Below are positions 17,801 to 26,582 of a stretch of DNA of 64,000 nt, one piece after another. The stretch spans positions 434,001 to 498,000 of the forward strand of contig NZ_CP179210.1 of the NCBI RefSeq assembly GCF_051201665.1, given 5' to 3'. Source of the stretch: Psychrobium sp051201665. GTDB lineage: Bacteria > Pseudomonadota > Gammaproteobacteria > Enterobacterales > Psychrobiaceae. Each line of letters begins with the position of its first letter. Position 1 is the first letter of the stretch. The position numbers and the translations under genes were made by a program. A model generated the notes under the pieces. The model saw nothing but the letters and a program-made list of their open reading frames with translations, made no database searches and was not told the DNA's origin.

Positions 17801-19189
17801 ATGATGAACTTAATGTGGTTTCGCAGCGACTTACGTGTTGTTGATAACTTGGCGCTGCGTGACGCTATGGCTGCAGGGCCTTGCAAAGCATTATTTTTGT
17901 CGACTAAACATCAATGGCAGCAACATGATGTTAGCGCTATAAAAATTGCTTTTATTCAGCAACATCTAGAGGCGTTAAGTCAGGAGCTTGCGATACTTGG
18001 TGTTGAATTAGAAGTCGTTGAAGTGGGAGATTTTTCGGGTCAAATTGAGTTCATCACCCGCTATAGCAAAAAGCATCAAATAGTTCGAATATTTGCTAAT
18101 CGTGAGCCAGAATATAACGAAGTATCCCGTGACAATAAGCTCGCCAGCTCTAATTTATCATTGGCGTTATATGAATCTGATGTTGTAGTGCCAAAAGGCA
18201 AAGTGCACACAGCTGACGGTGAAATGTATAAGGTGTTTACGCCATTTAAAATGGCGTGGATAAAACAAGCTAGAGAGCAATCATACGCACCTTACAGCCC
18301 ACCAGTGGCAGTCGCCAAACCAATCGAGCATAGTTATCAAGCGCCAAGTATTAGTGACCAATTAACTAAGCGATTACATTGTTGGCCATCGGCGTGGCAA
18401 ATGCGTAATCAAGGTCTTATCGGATTTTTTAAGCAGAAGCATCCCAAGTACCATGCACAAAGAGATTTTCCTGCGATTAACGGTACCAGTCGTTTGTCAC
18501 CTTACCTTGCTATTGGCGCAATCAGTGTCAAGGAAGTGATTAATCAGTTGTTGTATCACGAACCAATGATTTTTGATGATGTAAAAAGCGAGAAGTTTTC
18601 ATGGCTTAATGAACTGGTATGGCGTGACTTTTATCGTCATCTTCAGTTTCATTTTCCATCTTTAGCGAAGGGCAAGAGTTTCAGAGCTAAATATGATGAC
18701 TTAATGTGGCGTAATAATACGGTAGATTTTGCTGCGTGGTGTGATGGCAAAACCGGTTATCCCATTGTTGACGCTGCAATGAGTCAATTAGTCGAAACGG
18801 GGTGGATGCATAACAGGTTGCGAATGATTGTCGCCAGTTTCTTGACTAAGCATTTACTCATTGATTGGCGTTGGGGTGAACGTTTTTTTATGCAGCACCT
18901 CATCGATGGTGATTTATCAGCCAATAATGGTGGCTGGCAATGGGCAGCTGGCACAGGTTGCGATGCCCAGCCCTATTTTCGAATCTTTAATCCGATTACG
19001 CAAAGCGAAAAGTTTGATCCTTCAGGCGACTTTATCCGTACATATGTACCAGAGCTTAAAGAGGTGCCCGCCAAAAAGATTCATTTTCCCCATGATTACT
19101 TGGCAGGGCACCCAGAGCAAAACAGCTATTGGCCAGCCATTGTAGAGCACAAGCAAGCAAGAGAGCGCGCGTTAGCTTTTTATAAATAA
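17801..19189 (+). CDS. phrB: Deoxyribodipyrimidine photolyase
   Basis: 462 residues. It uses blue light and FAD to split cyclobutane pyrimidine dimers. The N-terminal antenna domain begins MWFRSDLRVVDNLAL. The FAD-binding helical domain contains NGTSRLSPYLAIGAIS (about 227-242), WLNELVWRDFYRH (about 267-279), WMHNRLRMIVASFL and the signature DGDLSANNGGWQWAAGTG (about 368-385). It belongs to the class I CPD photolyase group by length and motifs. It is fourth gene of the sigma operon, consistent with light stress control. Confidence 0.95.
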   Translation: MMNLMWFRSDLRVVDNLALRDAMAAGPCKALFLSTKHQWQQHDVSAIKIAFIQQHLEALSQELAILGVELEVVEVGDFSGQIEFITRYSKKHQIVRIFANREPEYNEVSRDNKLASSNLSLALYESDVVVPKGKVHTADGEMYKVFTPFKMAWIKQAREQSYAPYSPPVAVAKPIEHSYQAPSISDQLTKRLHCWPSAWQMRNQGLIGFFKQKHPKYHAQRDFPAINGTSRLSPYLAIGAISVKEVINQLLYHEPMIFDDVKSEKFSWLNELVWRDFYRHLQFHFPSLAKGKSFRAKYDDLMWRNNTVDFAAWCDGKTGYPIVDAAMSQLVETGWMHNRLRMIVASFLTKHLLIDWRWGERFFMQHLIDGDLSANNGGWQWAAGTGCDAQPYFRIFNPITQSEKFDPSGDFIRTYVPELKEVPAKKIHFPHDYLAGHPEQNSYWPAIVEHKQARERALAFYK

Positions 19190-19207
19190 CAAGCGTAGGA
19201 GAACGCA

Positions 19208-19645
19208 GTGAATAACGTAACACCGGATTGGTTACCTAAATTCATCGATGTTTATCAACAGCTAGGCGTAGATAACGTCGACAATATTGCTGATATATAT
19301 CATTCAAACGTGATATTTGAAGATCCACTCCATCGCGTTGAAGGCTTGTCGTCGTTATTGGATTATTTTCATGGGCTGTACACCAATCTTTCAAGTTGCA
19401 GCTTCGTGATAAATAACTACTTCGCAGGTGATGGGCAGGCGAGTATTTATTGGCGTATGACGTTTACCCATTCCAAACTTAATGGCGGTAAGCCAGTTGC
19501 AGTTGAAGGGCATAGTCACTTAAAGGGAGCAGATGGTAAGGTTATTTATCACCGGGATTATCTAGATGTTGGCGCCATGTTGTATGAACACATTCCTGTA
19601 CTTGGCCACGCTGTAAAGTTTATTAAAAAGCGAGCTAGCCAATGA
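19208..19645 (+). CDS. NTF2-like (SnoaL-type) protein
   Basis: 145 residues with the cone-shaped NTF2/SnoaL pattern: an N-terminal helix, YHSNVIFEDPLHRVEG (about 34-49), and strands ending GHSHLKGADGKVIYHRDYLD. No catalytic residues can be assigned. It is in the photolyase-SDR-FAD oxidoreductase run and overlaps the SDR start by 4 bp, so it is co-translated. A small-molecule (lipid or isoprenoid) ligand is a guess from context. Confidence 0.82.
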   Translation: MNNVTPDWLPKFIDVYQQLGVDNVDNIADIYHSNVIFEDPLHRVEGLSSLLDYFHGLYTNLSSCSFVINNYFAGDGQASIYWRMTFTHSKLNGGKPVAVEGHSHLKGADGKVIYHRDYLDVGAMLYEHIPVLGHAVKFIKKRASQ

Positions 19646-20376
19646 AGCGCATTTTAATCACAGGGGCATCATCGGGTATTGGAAAGTCCTTAGCGCAGCT
19701 ATATGCACAACAAGGCTGGCAAGTGATTGCTGGTGGTCGCAATCAACAGGCGTTAAATAAACTCGTTGCGCAGTTTGAAAATATGACACCGTTAGTGGCT
19801 GACTTATGTGATGAGTCAGCCGTTATCAGTGCGGCAGAACAGCTGCCACCGCTAGACTTACTCGTGTTAAACGCTGGTAGTTGCGAGTATATAGATCAAC
19901 CTCTGACATTTGATTCAGCCCTGTTTCAGCGAGTTATTAATACCAATTTAATGACGGTTGCTTATTGTCTTAATCATTGGCTAGGTAAGGTTAAACAGGG
20001 GGGCCAGTTAGCGTTTACAAGTTCGAGCGCGTCACTTTTACCCCTACCTAGAGCACAGGCTTATGGTGCATCCAAAGCTGCATTAAGTTATATGGCCAAA
20101 ACCCTGAGCATTGATTTGGCGCCACATAATATTGATGTCAGTTTGATTAATCCCGGTTTTGTGCAAACGCCCCTGACACAAAAAAATGATTTCCCCATGC
20201 CTGGCAGCGTTAGCAGCGAGCAAGCGGCCCACGCTATTTTTAACGGTTTGACTAAGCGACGTCACACCATTAATTTTCCGTCGGTTTTTACATCGATAAT
20301 GTCTACGTTGGCACTTTTACCTTTTAGTTGGTGGCGTCTTTTTGCCATACGTTATTTAGTTAGGAAAACATCATGA
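19642..20376 (+). CDS. Short-chain dehydrogenase/reductase
   Basis: 244 residues. Classical SDR: cofactor motif TGASSGIGKS (about 6-15), NAGSC (about 78-82), catalytic Ser in TSSSAS and YGASK (about 139-143). It ends with a hydrophobic stretch (STLALLPFSWWRLFAIRYL) that may touch the membrane. It overlaps both neighbours by 4 bp. The substrate is unknown; in such clusters these enzymes act with the FAD oxidoreductase and Cfa-like protein, presumably on lipids. Confidence 0.92.
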   Translation: MKRILITGASSGIGKSLAQLYAQQGWQVIAGGRNQQALNKLVAQFENMTPLVADLCDESAVISAAEQLPPLDLLVLNAGSCEYIDQPLTFDSALFQRVINTNLMTVAYCLNHWLGKVKQGGQLAFTSSSASLLPLPRAQAYGASKAALSYMAKTLSIDLAPHNIDVSLINPGFVQTPLTQKNDFPMPGSVSSEQAAHAIFNGLTKRRHTINFPSVFTSIMSTLALLPFSWWRLFAIRYLVRKTS

Positions 20377-21632
20377 AAAATATTGCGGTTATTGGCAGTG
20401 GCGTTGCCGGCCTAACAACAGCTCACTTACTAAGTCGTGAGCACACTGTCAGTGTGTTTGAGAAAAACGACTATATTGGCGGCCACACTGCAACTAAAGA
20501 TATTAGTCACGATGGTAAAGAGTATGTTATCGATACGGGGTTTATTGTTTGTAATGACAAAACATATCCTAATTTTCTTGCGTTATTAGCGCAGCTTAAT
20601 GTTGAGTTACAACCGACAGAAATGAGCTTTAGTGTGCTCAATCAGCGCACTGGTATGGAATATAATGGTCACAGTCTAAATAGCTTATTTGCGCAGCGCC
20701 GCAATATTTTTCGTCCGAAGTTTTGGCATTTGATTGGCGCCATTTTGCGGTTCAACAAGCAATGTAAGCAGCTTCATGCTCAAGGGGATATCGATACTGC
20801 AATGACACTTGGTGATTTTCTAACTGAGCACCAGTTTTCTGACTTTTTCGCCCAACATTATATTCTACCGATGGGGGCTGCTATTTGGTCCACTAGTCTT
20901 AAAGAAATGAAAGACTTCGAATTAAAGTTCTTTATTCAATTTTTCTATAACCATGGTTTACTCAATGTTGCTGATAGACCTCAGTGGTATGTTATTAAAG
21001 GTGGCTCACGCGCTTATATTCCCGCGCTTATCGCGCCATTTAAAGAGCGAGTACACCTAAACTGTGAATTAAAAACCGTACAGCGCAATAATGATGGCGT
21101 GTGCTTAATATTCGCAGATGACAGTGAGCAACGTTTTGATGAAGTGGTATTTGCTTGTCATTCAGATCAAGCGCTGCAACTGCTGCAAACACCAACCGCG
21201 GATGAAACTAGCGTGTTAGGTGATATTCCATATAGCCGCAATGAAGTGGTATTGCATCACGATCAGAGCCTACTGCCTAAAAGGCGTTTAGCGTGGGCTA
21301 GCTGGAATTATTTACTTGCCCAGTCAGACACCTCATCGCAGCCTGCGACAGTAACTTACAATATGAATATTTTACAAGGTATTGAAAGTGATACCACTTT
21401 TTGTGTCACGTTAAATCAAACGCAGCTTATCGATCCCAATAAGATCATCAAGCAATACGTTTATCATCATCCAGTATTCAACAGCAAAAGCATGGCGGCG
21501 CAGCGAAAGCGCACGCGTATTTGCGGCCACAATAACACGCATTTTGTCGGTGCTTATTGGTATAACGGCTTTCATGAAGATGGCGTAAGAAGTGCTGTTG
21601 ATGTCGCTAAACGATTTGGCATTTCACTATGA
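20373..21632 (+). CDS. FAD-dependent amine-oxidase-like oxidoreductase
   Basis: 419 residues. The dinucleotide-binding GSGVAGLTTAHLL is at residues 8-20, with the acidic ribose-binding end EKNDYIGGHTATK. Further motifs are DTGFIVCN (about 54-61) and WYNGFHEDGVRSAVD near the C-terminus, where FAD binds. It matches the NAD(P)/FAD-dependent flavoprotein always found with DUF1365 and Cfa-like genes. It overlaps the next gene by 4 bp. Desaturation or oxidation of membrane fatty acids is inferred from the neighbourhood. Confidence 0.9.
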   Translation: MKNIAVIGSGVAGLTTAHLLSREHTVSVFEKNDYIGGHTATKDISHDGKEYVIDTGFIVCNDKTYPNFLALLAQLNVELQPTEMSFSVLNQRTGMEYNGHSLNSLFAQRRNIFRPKFWHLIGAILRFNKQCKQLHAQGDIDTAMTLGDFLTEHQFSDFFAQHYILPMGAAIWSTSLKEMKDFELKFFIQFFYNHGLLNVADRPQWYVIKGGSRAYIPALIAPFKERVHLNCELKTVQRNNDGVCLIFADDSEQRFDEVVFACHSDQALQLLQTPTADETSVLGDIPYSRNEVVLHHDQSLLPKRRLAWASWNYLLAQSDTSSQPATVTYNMNILQGIESDTTFCVTLNQTQLIDPNKIIKQYVYHHPVFNSKSMAAQRKRTRICGHNNTHFVGAYWYNGFHEDGVRSAVDVAKRFGISL

Positions 21633-22375
21633 TCAAACAAGAAAGCGGCATATACACAGGCAATGTGCGTCATCGACGATTTAGCCCTGTTGCGCGCGCT
21701 TTCAGTTACTCGTTTTCCATGTTTGGTCTTAACCCTGATGCACTTGACGAACTAACGAACAAACATGCGATGTTTGGTACGCGTTGGTTCAACCCGGTAC
21801 GTTTTTGTGAAAAAGATTACATAAAAAGTGAACCAGGAAATTTAAAGCAACGTATTGCATCTAAGGTGGCCAAGTTAGGTGGCCAGTGGCAAGGTAATCA
21901 GATCATGATGCTGGTGCAGTGTCGTAGTTTAGGGTTGTATTTTAGTCCCGTGAATTTTTATTTTTGCTTTAACGACGACGGCAGCTGTCCGTTAATGTTG
22001 GCTGAAGTAAGTAATACACCATGGAAAGAACGTCACTATTATTTAGTGGATGTTGAGCAGCCTAAAATTACGCAAAAACAATTTCATGTATCGCCCTTTA
22101 TGCCGCTTGATATGCACTACAAATGGCGAGTTAAACCGCCTGAAAACAAGTTGTTTGTTCACCTAGAAAATTTAGAAAAATCGCCGCAAGCTACTAAGGT
22201 TTTTGACGCAACAATGGCATTAACCAAGCAGCCGATGAGTACATTGGCGATGATAAAAACATGGTTTAGTTTGCCATTTACCGCGATTAAAGTCGTGACA
22301 TTAATTTACTGGCAAGCACTAAAAATATTGATACAGGGTGTGCCGTTCATTCCACACCCTAAACAACGAGGTTGA
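21629..22375 (+). CDS. DUF1365 protein
   Basis: 248 residues. The start IYTGNVRHRRFSPVARAFSY and the block SLGLYFSPVNFYFCF (about 97-111) are characteristic of DUF1365. The later HVSPFMPLDMHYKWR (about 157) is also conserved. Its function is unknown, but the family travels with the FAD oxidoreductase before it and the Cfa-like methyltransferase after it. Start and stop overlap or abut both neighbours. Confidence 0.92.
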   Translation: MIKQESGIYTGNVRHRRFSPVARAFSYSFSMFGLNPDALDELTNKHAMFGTRWFNPVRFCEKDYIKSEPGNLKQRIASKVAKLGGQWQGNQIMMLVQCRSLGLYFSPVNFYFCFNDDGSCPLMLAEVSNTPWKERHYYLVDVEQPKITQKQFHVSPFMPLDMHYKWRVKPPENKLFVHLENLEKSPQATKVFDATMALTKQPMSTLAMIKTWFSLPFTAIKVVTLIYWQALKILIQGVPFIPHPKQRG

Positions 22376-22376
22376 T

Positions 22377-23645
22377 ATGCAACAAACGCAAATAGTCGCC
22401 AATGAACCACAGATCAAATTAAATTGGATTAACGGTAAGTATCGACAAGGTATTTTCGAGCTACTCGGTAAGTTAACTGATGCGCAACTAATCATTGTTG
22501 AAAGTAGCGAGCGTTTTAAACTGGGTAACTCATCTAGCGAACTTAGCGCCGAGTTACATATCAATGATTTAAGTGTATATAGTGATTTTGTCAGTGGTGG
22601 TAGTCTAGCCGCCGCGCAAGCATATATCGATAATAAATGGGATACGCCAGATCTTACTAAGCTCATTCGAGTATTTGCACGTAGTCAGCAGTTAGTGGAT
22701 GAATTAGAAAGTAAAAGCAGCTTGTGGGAAAAGTGTCAAAAGAAACTGGTTAGCCTTGGCAACAGAAATACCCAAGCTGGCTCTAAGCGAAATATTCTAG
22801 CGCACTATGATTTAGGCAATGATTTATACAGCCGATTTCTGGATGAAAAAATGATGTATTCATGTGCTTATTATAGCGATGAAAAAACATCACTATCTCA
22901 AGCCCAAAGTGCAAAACTGGCACTCATTTGCGACAAACTTGACTTAAAAGAGGGTGATCATCTCGTTGAAATAGGCACTGGGTGGGGCGGTTTAGCGATA
23001 TTTGCAGCGCTTAACTACGGCTGCAAGGTTACCACGACGACTATTTCAGATGCACAGTACAATTACGCGAAAGAACAAATTGAACTACGTGGGTTATCAG
23101 AGCAGATTACACTACTCAAACGAGATTATCGCGAGCTTGAGGGTAACTATGACAAACTCGTCTCTATTGAGATGATTGAGGCTGTGGGGCACGAGTTTAT
23201 GGCACAGTTTTTTTCAAAATGTTCAAGCTTGTTAAAACCTGATGGGAAAATGCTTATACAGGCAATTACTATTGCTGATCAGCGTTATGATACCTACAGA
23301 AAATCAGTCGATTTTATCAATAAATACATATTCCCTGGTGGCTGCTTACCCTCAATGGCAGTGATGAGTCAGCACATTGCAAATTCTACCGACATGATGA
23401 TTGATAACGTTGAAGATATTGGATTACATTACGCACGAACGTTATTCGACTGGCGTAAAAACTTTGATGAAAACTGGCAAGAAATCAACGATTTTGGTTA
23501 CGACGATACCTTCAAGCGCTTATGGCATTACTACCTATGTTATTGTGAAGGTGCTTTTATCGAGCGTGTGATTAGCACTCATCATATCGTTGCTCGCAAA
23601 CCGCAATACAAAGACAGTCACGATGCGGTTATTTTGGATTATTAA
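22377..23645 (+). CDS. Cyclopropane-fatty-acid synthase-like methyltransferase
   Basis: 422 residues from ATG 22377. The open frame extends 13 codons up into DUF1365, but 22377 follows GAGGTT and abuts the DUF1365 stop. SAM motif I is VEIGTGWGGLAIFAA (about 201-215); the Cfa-type blocks NILAHYDLGNDLYSRFLD (about 139) and VSIEMIEAVGHEF are present, as is YIFPGGCLPS. In Rhodobacter the cfaA gene belongs to the RpoE regulon and takes part in the singlet-oxygen response. The exact lipid product here is unknown. Confidence 0.93.
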   Translation: MQQTQIVANEPQIKLNWINGKYRQGIFELLGKLTDAQLIIVESSERFKLGNSSSELSAELHINDLSVYSDFVSGGSLAAAQAYIDNKWDTPDLTKLIRVFARSQQLVDELESKSSLWEKCQKKLVSLGNRNTQAGSKRNILAHYDLGNDLYSRFLDEKMMYSCAYYSDEKTSLSQAQSAKLALICDKLDLKEGDHLVEIGTGWGGLAIFAALNYGCKVTTTTISDAQYNYAKEQIELRGLSEQITLLKRDYRELEGNYDKLVSIEMIEAVGHEFMAQFFSKCSSLLKPDGKMLIQAITIADQRYDTYRKSVDFINKYIFPGGCLPSMAVMSQHIANSTDMMIDNVEDIGLHYARTLFDWRKNFDENWQEINDFGYDDTFKRLWHYYLCYCEGAFIERVISTHHIVARKPQYKDSHDAVILDY

Positions 23646-24129
23646 TGCGGTGCTTTTCCAATTGTGCTGGTGGAGTGCGGCATTATTCACTGAGTACGCA
23701 GTATGGATAATGAGTGCCATATTAGCTATTCATTTGATGCTGTCGCCGCGAAAACTAGATGACCTGAAGGTATTGCCCATAGCAGTGGTTGGTATTTGCT
23801 GCGATCAGCTATTAATTGCAGTTGATGTCATCAATGTTAACCAATCATTTATTCCTGCGTGGCTTGTTTTGTTGTGGGTGATTTTGGCGTGGAGTTTTAA
23901 TCACAGTTTAGTGTGGTTAACGTTGCTTAAGCCGTGGCAAGTTAGTATCACTGGCGGGATACTAGGCTGTGTTAGCTATCTCGCTGCAATTAACCTTGGC
24001 GCTATATCAACATCACTCTCACTCACTAGTTTCATAATTATAGATGCCATTTTATGGAGTTTTTTACTGCCACTATTCGAACTAATACGGCGTAAATTTG
24101 TGCCTCAAAAGGAGGATCAATATGCTTAG
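23623..24129 (+). CDS. DUF2878 membrane protein
   Basis: 168 residues from ATG 23623, overlapping the end of the methyltransferase gene by 23 bp. It has about five membrane helices and a short cytosolic tail (RRKFVPQKEDQYA). Sequence pattern and place in the cluster match DUF2878. No activity is known. It overlaps the next start by 8 bp. Confidence 0.82.
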   Translation: MRLFWIINAVLFQLCWWSAALFTEYAVWIMSAILAIHLMLSPRKLDDLKVLPIAVVGICCDQLLIAVDVINVNQSFIPAWLVLLWVILAWSFNHSLVWLTLLKPWQVSITGGILGCVSYLAAINLGAISTSLSLTSFIIIDAILWSFLLPLFELIRRKFVPQKEDQYA

Positions 24130-24685
24130 GCTATTCATTATTTTTAGCTTATTGTGTTGTTTTAATGTTCATGCTGACAACAACGAGAAATCTGATGGTA
24201 CGCAAACCAATTCCGCAGACATTATCAGTGAACTACAACAACTAACGGCTTTGGGACAAGGCACCATGAAGGTGATGTTTTGGAAAGTATACAAAGCCCA
24301 GTTTTTTACAGGTAACAAAGGTTATCAGCCTGCTCAATTTCCTCAAGCACTGAAAATTACTTACCTAAGAGATATTGACGGCGAAGACTTAGTAAGTGCC
24401 ACAGACGAGCAATGGCAGCATTTAAACATTGATAAAAAACGCCGTGATAAGTGGATTGCCTTACTTAACCCTATTTTTCCGAATGTTACCGACCAAGACA
24501 CCATTATTTTATATGTTGATAATAAACAGCACTCTCGGTTCTATTTAAAAGAACAAGGAAGCACACCACAATTGATTGGTAGCATAGATGACAGCGCTTT
24601 TGGTCCAGCGTTTTTATCAATTTGGTTATCAAAGGATACCTCTCGGCCTAAATTTCGCCGTAAACTGTTAGGAGCATCATCATGA
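24122..24685 (+). CDS. Chalcone-isomerase-like exported protein
   Basis: 187 residues from ATG 24122, which follows AAGGAGG. The signal peptide runs to about CFNVHA (residue 18). The rest fits the bacterial chalcone isomerase-like family: LGQGTMKVMFWKVYKAQFF (about 45-63) and the FGPAFLSIWLS helix near the end. Bacterial members are probably fatty-acid-binding rather than flavonoid enzymes. It overlaps the DUF3833 lipoprotein start by 4 bp. Confidence 0.85.
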   Translation: MLRLFIIFSLLCCFNVHADNNEKSDGTQTNSADIISELQQLTALGQGTMKVMFWKVYKAQFFTGNKGYQPAQFPQALKITYLRDIDGEDLVSATDEQWQHLNIDKKRRDKWIALLNPIFPNVTDQDTIILYVDNKQHSRFYLKEQGSTPQLIGSIDDSAFGPAFLSIWLSKDTSRPKFRRKLLGASS

Positions 24686-25218
24686 AATTGTTATTTAACC
24701 TGATACTAGGCGCTGTAGCTTGGACACTTGTTGGCTGCTCTAATCCATCATTATCTGACTATCAACAAACGACACCGATGCTTGAGTTAGAAACATTTTT
24801 TAATGGCGAATTAGTTGCCTATGGCATGGTGTTAGATCGCAGCGGCAAATTGACTCGTCGTTTTAATGTTGATTTATCGGCAAGCTGGCAAGGAAATCAG
24901 GGCGTCATTGATGAGAAATTCTATTTCGATGACGGCGAGCAAACAACTCGCATTTGGCGACTAACAAAAACAGCAGCAAATAAATATCAAGGACAAGCAG
25001 ATGATGTTATTGGTTTAGCTAGTGGTGAAACGTCCGGCTCAGCGTTGTACTGGCAATATGATATGACCATCAATGTCGATGGTACTGATTATCAGGTAAC
25101 GCTTGATGACTGGATGTATCAGGTTGATGAAAATCGATTGTTTAATAAAACTGATATTCTAAAGTTTGGTTTTAAAGTTGGCGAGATAGTGTTGTTTATT
25201 GAGAAAAAAGGCGGCTGA
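24682..25218 (+). CDS. DUF3833 lipoprotein
   Basis: 178 residues. The lipobox LVGC is at the end of a short signal peptide (Cys19), predicting a lipid-anchored periplasmic protein. The body is all-beta with paired tryptophans (WQGNQGVIDEKFYFDDGEQ, YWQYDMTINVDG) as in DUF3833. It is the last gene of the sigma operon and is followed at once by a strong terminator. Function is unknown. Confidence 0.88.
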   Translation: MKLLFNLILGAVAWTLVGCSNPSLSDYQQTTPMLELETFFNGELVAYGMVLDRSGKLTRRFNVDLSASWQGNQGVIDEKFYFDDGEQTTRIWRLTKTAANKYQGQADDVIGLASGETSGSALYWQYDMTINVDGTDYQVTLDDWMYQVDENRLFNKTDILKFGFKVGEIVLFIEKKGG

Positions 25219-25230
25219 AGAGCCGCCTTT
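25207..25230 (+). terminator. Bidirectional terminator ending the sigma operon
   Basis: Perfect 10-bp stem AAAGGCGGCT / AGCCGCCTTT with loop GAAG, overlapping the last codons of the DUF3833 gene and 13 bp before the stop of the convergent RDD gene. Confidence 0.88.
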
Positions 25231-25242
25231 AAGTATTTGAAA

Positions 25243-25761
25243 TTACAGCTGATTCCAGTTTTTAATCTTATTGGCTTCTGGGCTAAGCACTACAATCTCA
25301 GAGCCTGACATACGATCTTGCAAACTCATGCCCTCACTGCTTTTTGATAATAACCAAATGTTACCTAAGCCTAAGAAGCCAGTACATAAACGAATAATGG
25401 CTTGAAGAACAGTAATTGATGAACCATTCATACGTTGTACTTTTAAGCGCCAAGCTCGCATTCCTAAGGTCTGTCCACCATGTGTCCAAAACCAAATAAA
25501 GAAAAAACACACGGCAAAAATTAAATAACCAGAATATACATCACTGGTAATAATACATTGCTGAATGTCGGCATTATCACTACAAAATGTTGGATTCAAC
25601 TGGGCTAGCAGAGCTATTACAATAAAGCCAATAAAATGAGCAATTGCATAAACAGCCATCGCGACGAGTGTGTCATACATCAACGCGCCGAGGCGTCTCA
25701 TTATTCCTGCACGTAAAAAATCCGCGTGATTTTCTTGAACTGTATTATCTGATTCTTTCAT
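25243..25761 (-). CDS. RDD-family membrane protein
   Basis: 172 residues. The RDD start RRLGALMYDTLVA (about 22-34, here RR...YD) is followed by membrane helices at about 30-52 and 80-95, then the conserved GQTLGMRAWRLKVQ (about 97-110). No transport activity is assigned for most members of this family. It is a single gene converging on the sigma operon. Confidence 0.9.
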   Translation of the reverse strand: MKESDNTVQENHADFLRAGIMRRLGALMYDTLVAMAVYAIAHFIGFIVIALLAQLNPTFCSDNADIQQCIITSDVYSGYLIFAVCFFFIWFWTHGGQTLGMRAWRLKVQRMNGSSITVLQAIIRLCTGFLGLGNIWLLSKSSEGMSLQDRMSGSEIVVLSPEANKIKNWNQL

Positions 25762-25904
25762 TCTTTGTGTGTATTAAATTAGTGTGGCAACAGTTTAACA
25801 AAAGCAAATGAGTTTGTATCAATAAAACGATATAAGGATATACGAATCGTAAAGTTTAAATTAGTACTTTAAGTTGATACTATGTAGGGCAACTAATATC
25901 GCTA

Positions 25905-25918
25905 TTGATTGAAATCAA
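25905..25918. promoter_or_regulatory. Perfect FNR-type palindrome TTGAT-N4-ATCAA
   Basis: TTGATTGAAATCAA matches the FNR/Anr consensus exactly. It overlaps the ATG of a broken small ORF, so which intact gene it would serve is unclear. It could be chance in AT-rich DNA. Confidence 0.35.
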
Positions 25919-26145
25919 TGGCTGTGACTGAAGATAAGCCACAGTCTTATGAGAAACCACAGGCTTGAGCCACAGCTGAAGGTGATTTTGATTATATTCT
26001 CCAAGGAAAGTATGTTGATGACGGAAGTATTGGTGCTAGGGTAACGCAGTCTGAAGTGTCTACTGTTAATGATGAGTTAGAAGAAGAACTTGTTTCTGAT
26101 TTAGATGAGCACCCTAAGAAACGTCGCCGTAGAAAACGCCGTTAA
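25918..26145 (+). pseudogene. Small unknown gene with an internal stop
   Basis: From ATG 25918 the frame reads MAVTEDKPQSYEKPQA, then TGA at 25966, then continues open for 58 codons: ATAEGDFDYILQGKYVDDGS..., an acidic stretch ELEEELVSDLDEH, and a very basic tail KKRRRRKRR before TAA. The acidic-then-basic composition looks like coding sequence, not noise. There is no ribosome site before the ATG. I do not recognise the protein. It may be a decayed gene or the C-terminal remnant of a longer one. It is the only gene-like content of the 25762-26219 gap. Confidence 0.4.
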
Positions 26146-26219
26146 ACTTGATGCTGTTCGTTATTTCAACGAATAAGCACAAGTGACCAACAAATAAGGC
26201 TATTTTACATAAATCAGGC

Positions 26220-26247
26220 TTGCCAACATGGCAAGCCTAGGTATAAT
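26220..26247 (+). promoter_or_regulatory. Sigma-70 promoter of tRNA-Leu
   Basis: -35 TTGCCA (26220-26225), 16-bp spacer, -10 TATAAT (26242-26247), 46 bp before the mature tRNA. A hairpin AGGCTTGCC / GGCAAGCCT overlaps the -35 region. Confidence 0.75.
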
Positions 26248-26293
26248 GCCTGCACATATTTAGCAATCACATTGCTAAATAGCTACATGAAAT

Positions 26294-26378
26294 GCCGGTG
26301 TGATGGAATTGGTAGACATGACGGATTCAAAATCCGTTGCCTTCGGGCGTGGCGGTTCAAGTCCGCCTACCGGTACCA
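26294..26378 (+). tRNA. tRNA-Leu (anticodon CAA)
   Basis: 85 nt including an encoded CCA (26376-26378). Acceptor arm GCCGGTG / TACCGGT, D-arm with TGGAATTGGTAGACA, anticodon stem-loop ACGGATT-CAA-AATCCGT with CAA at 26328-26330, a long variable arm (TTGCCTTCGGGCGT) as in class II tRNAs, and T-arm GGCGG-TTCAAGT-CCGCC. It reads UUG codons. It stands alone with its own promoter and terminator. Confidence 0.97.
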
Positions 26379-26392
26379 CTTCATGTTTAAAT

Positions 26393-26417
26393 AAACCAAC
26401 GAGAGTTGGTTTTTTTA
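26393..26417 (+). terminator. Terminator after tRNA-Leu
   Basis: Stem AAACCAAC / GTTGGTTT, loop GAGA, followed by a run of Ts, 15 bp past the tRNA. Confidence 0.88.
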
Positions 26418-26485
26418 TGCCTAAAACAAAGTGAAGGTCGAACAGCGTCCGGCTGTTTACACGGTACCAATTCATGTAACAAAAG

Positions 26486-26510
26486 AATCGACCTTTGAGT
26501 CGATTTTTTT
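26486..26510 (+). terminator. Second terminator downstream of tRNA-Leu
   Basis: Stem AATCGAC / GTCGATT followed by T7. Between the two terminators GGTACCAATTCATGT (26463-26477) repeats the tRNA 3' end GGTACCACTTCATGT (26372-26386) with one change, so this is probably a remnant of a duplicated tRNA tail and its terminator. Confidence 0.7.
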
Positions 26511-26536
26511 ATGTCTGAATTAGATGTTTTAGGTAT

Positions 26537-26566
26537 AAAAGCACACTCTTAGTAAGAGCATGCTTT
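26537..26566 (-). terminator. Terminator of the TonB receptor gene
   Basis: Imperfect stem, minus strand AAAGCATGCTCTTA / TAAGAGTGTGCTTTT, 17 bp past the receptor stop. Confidence 0.72.
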
Positions 26567-26582
26567 AATAAATGGATTTTTA

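Noticed and set aside
25839..25844. CGTATA on the minus strand upstream of the RDD gene
   Set aside because: The sequence 16 bp upstream has no TGATC-like element.
25966..25968. Possible selenocysteine codon
   Set aside because: No stem-loop of SECIS type is evident just after the TGA, and no selenoprotein context; a nonsense mutation is simpler.
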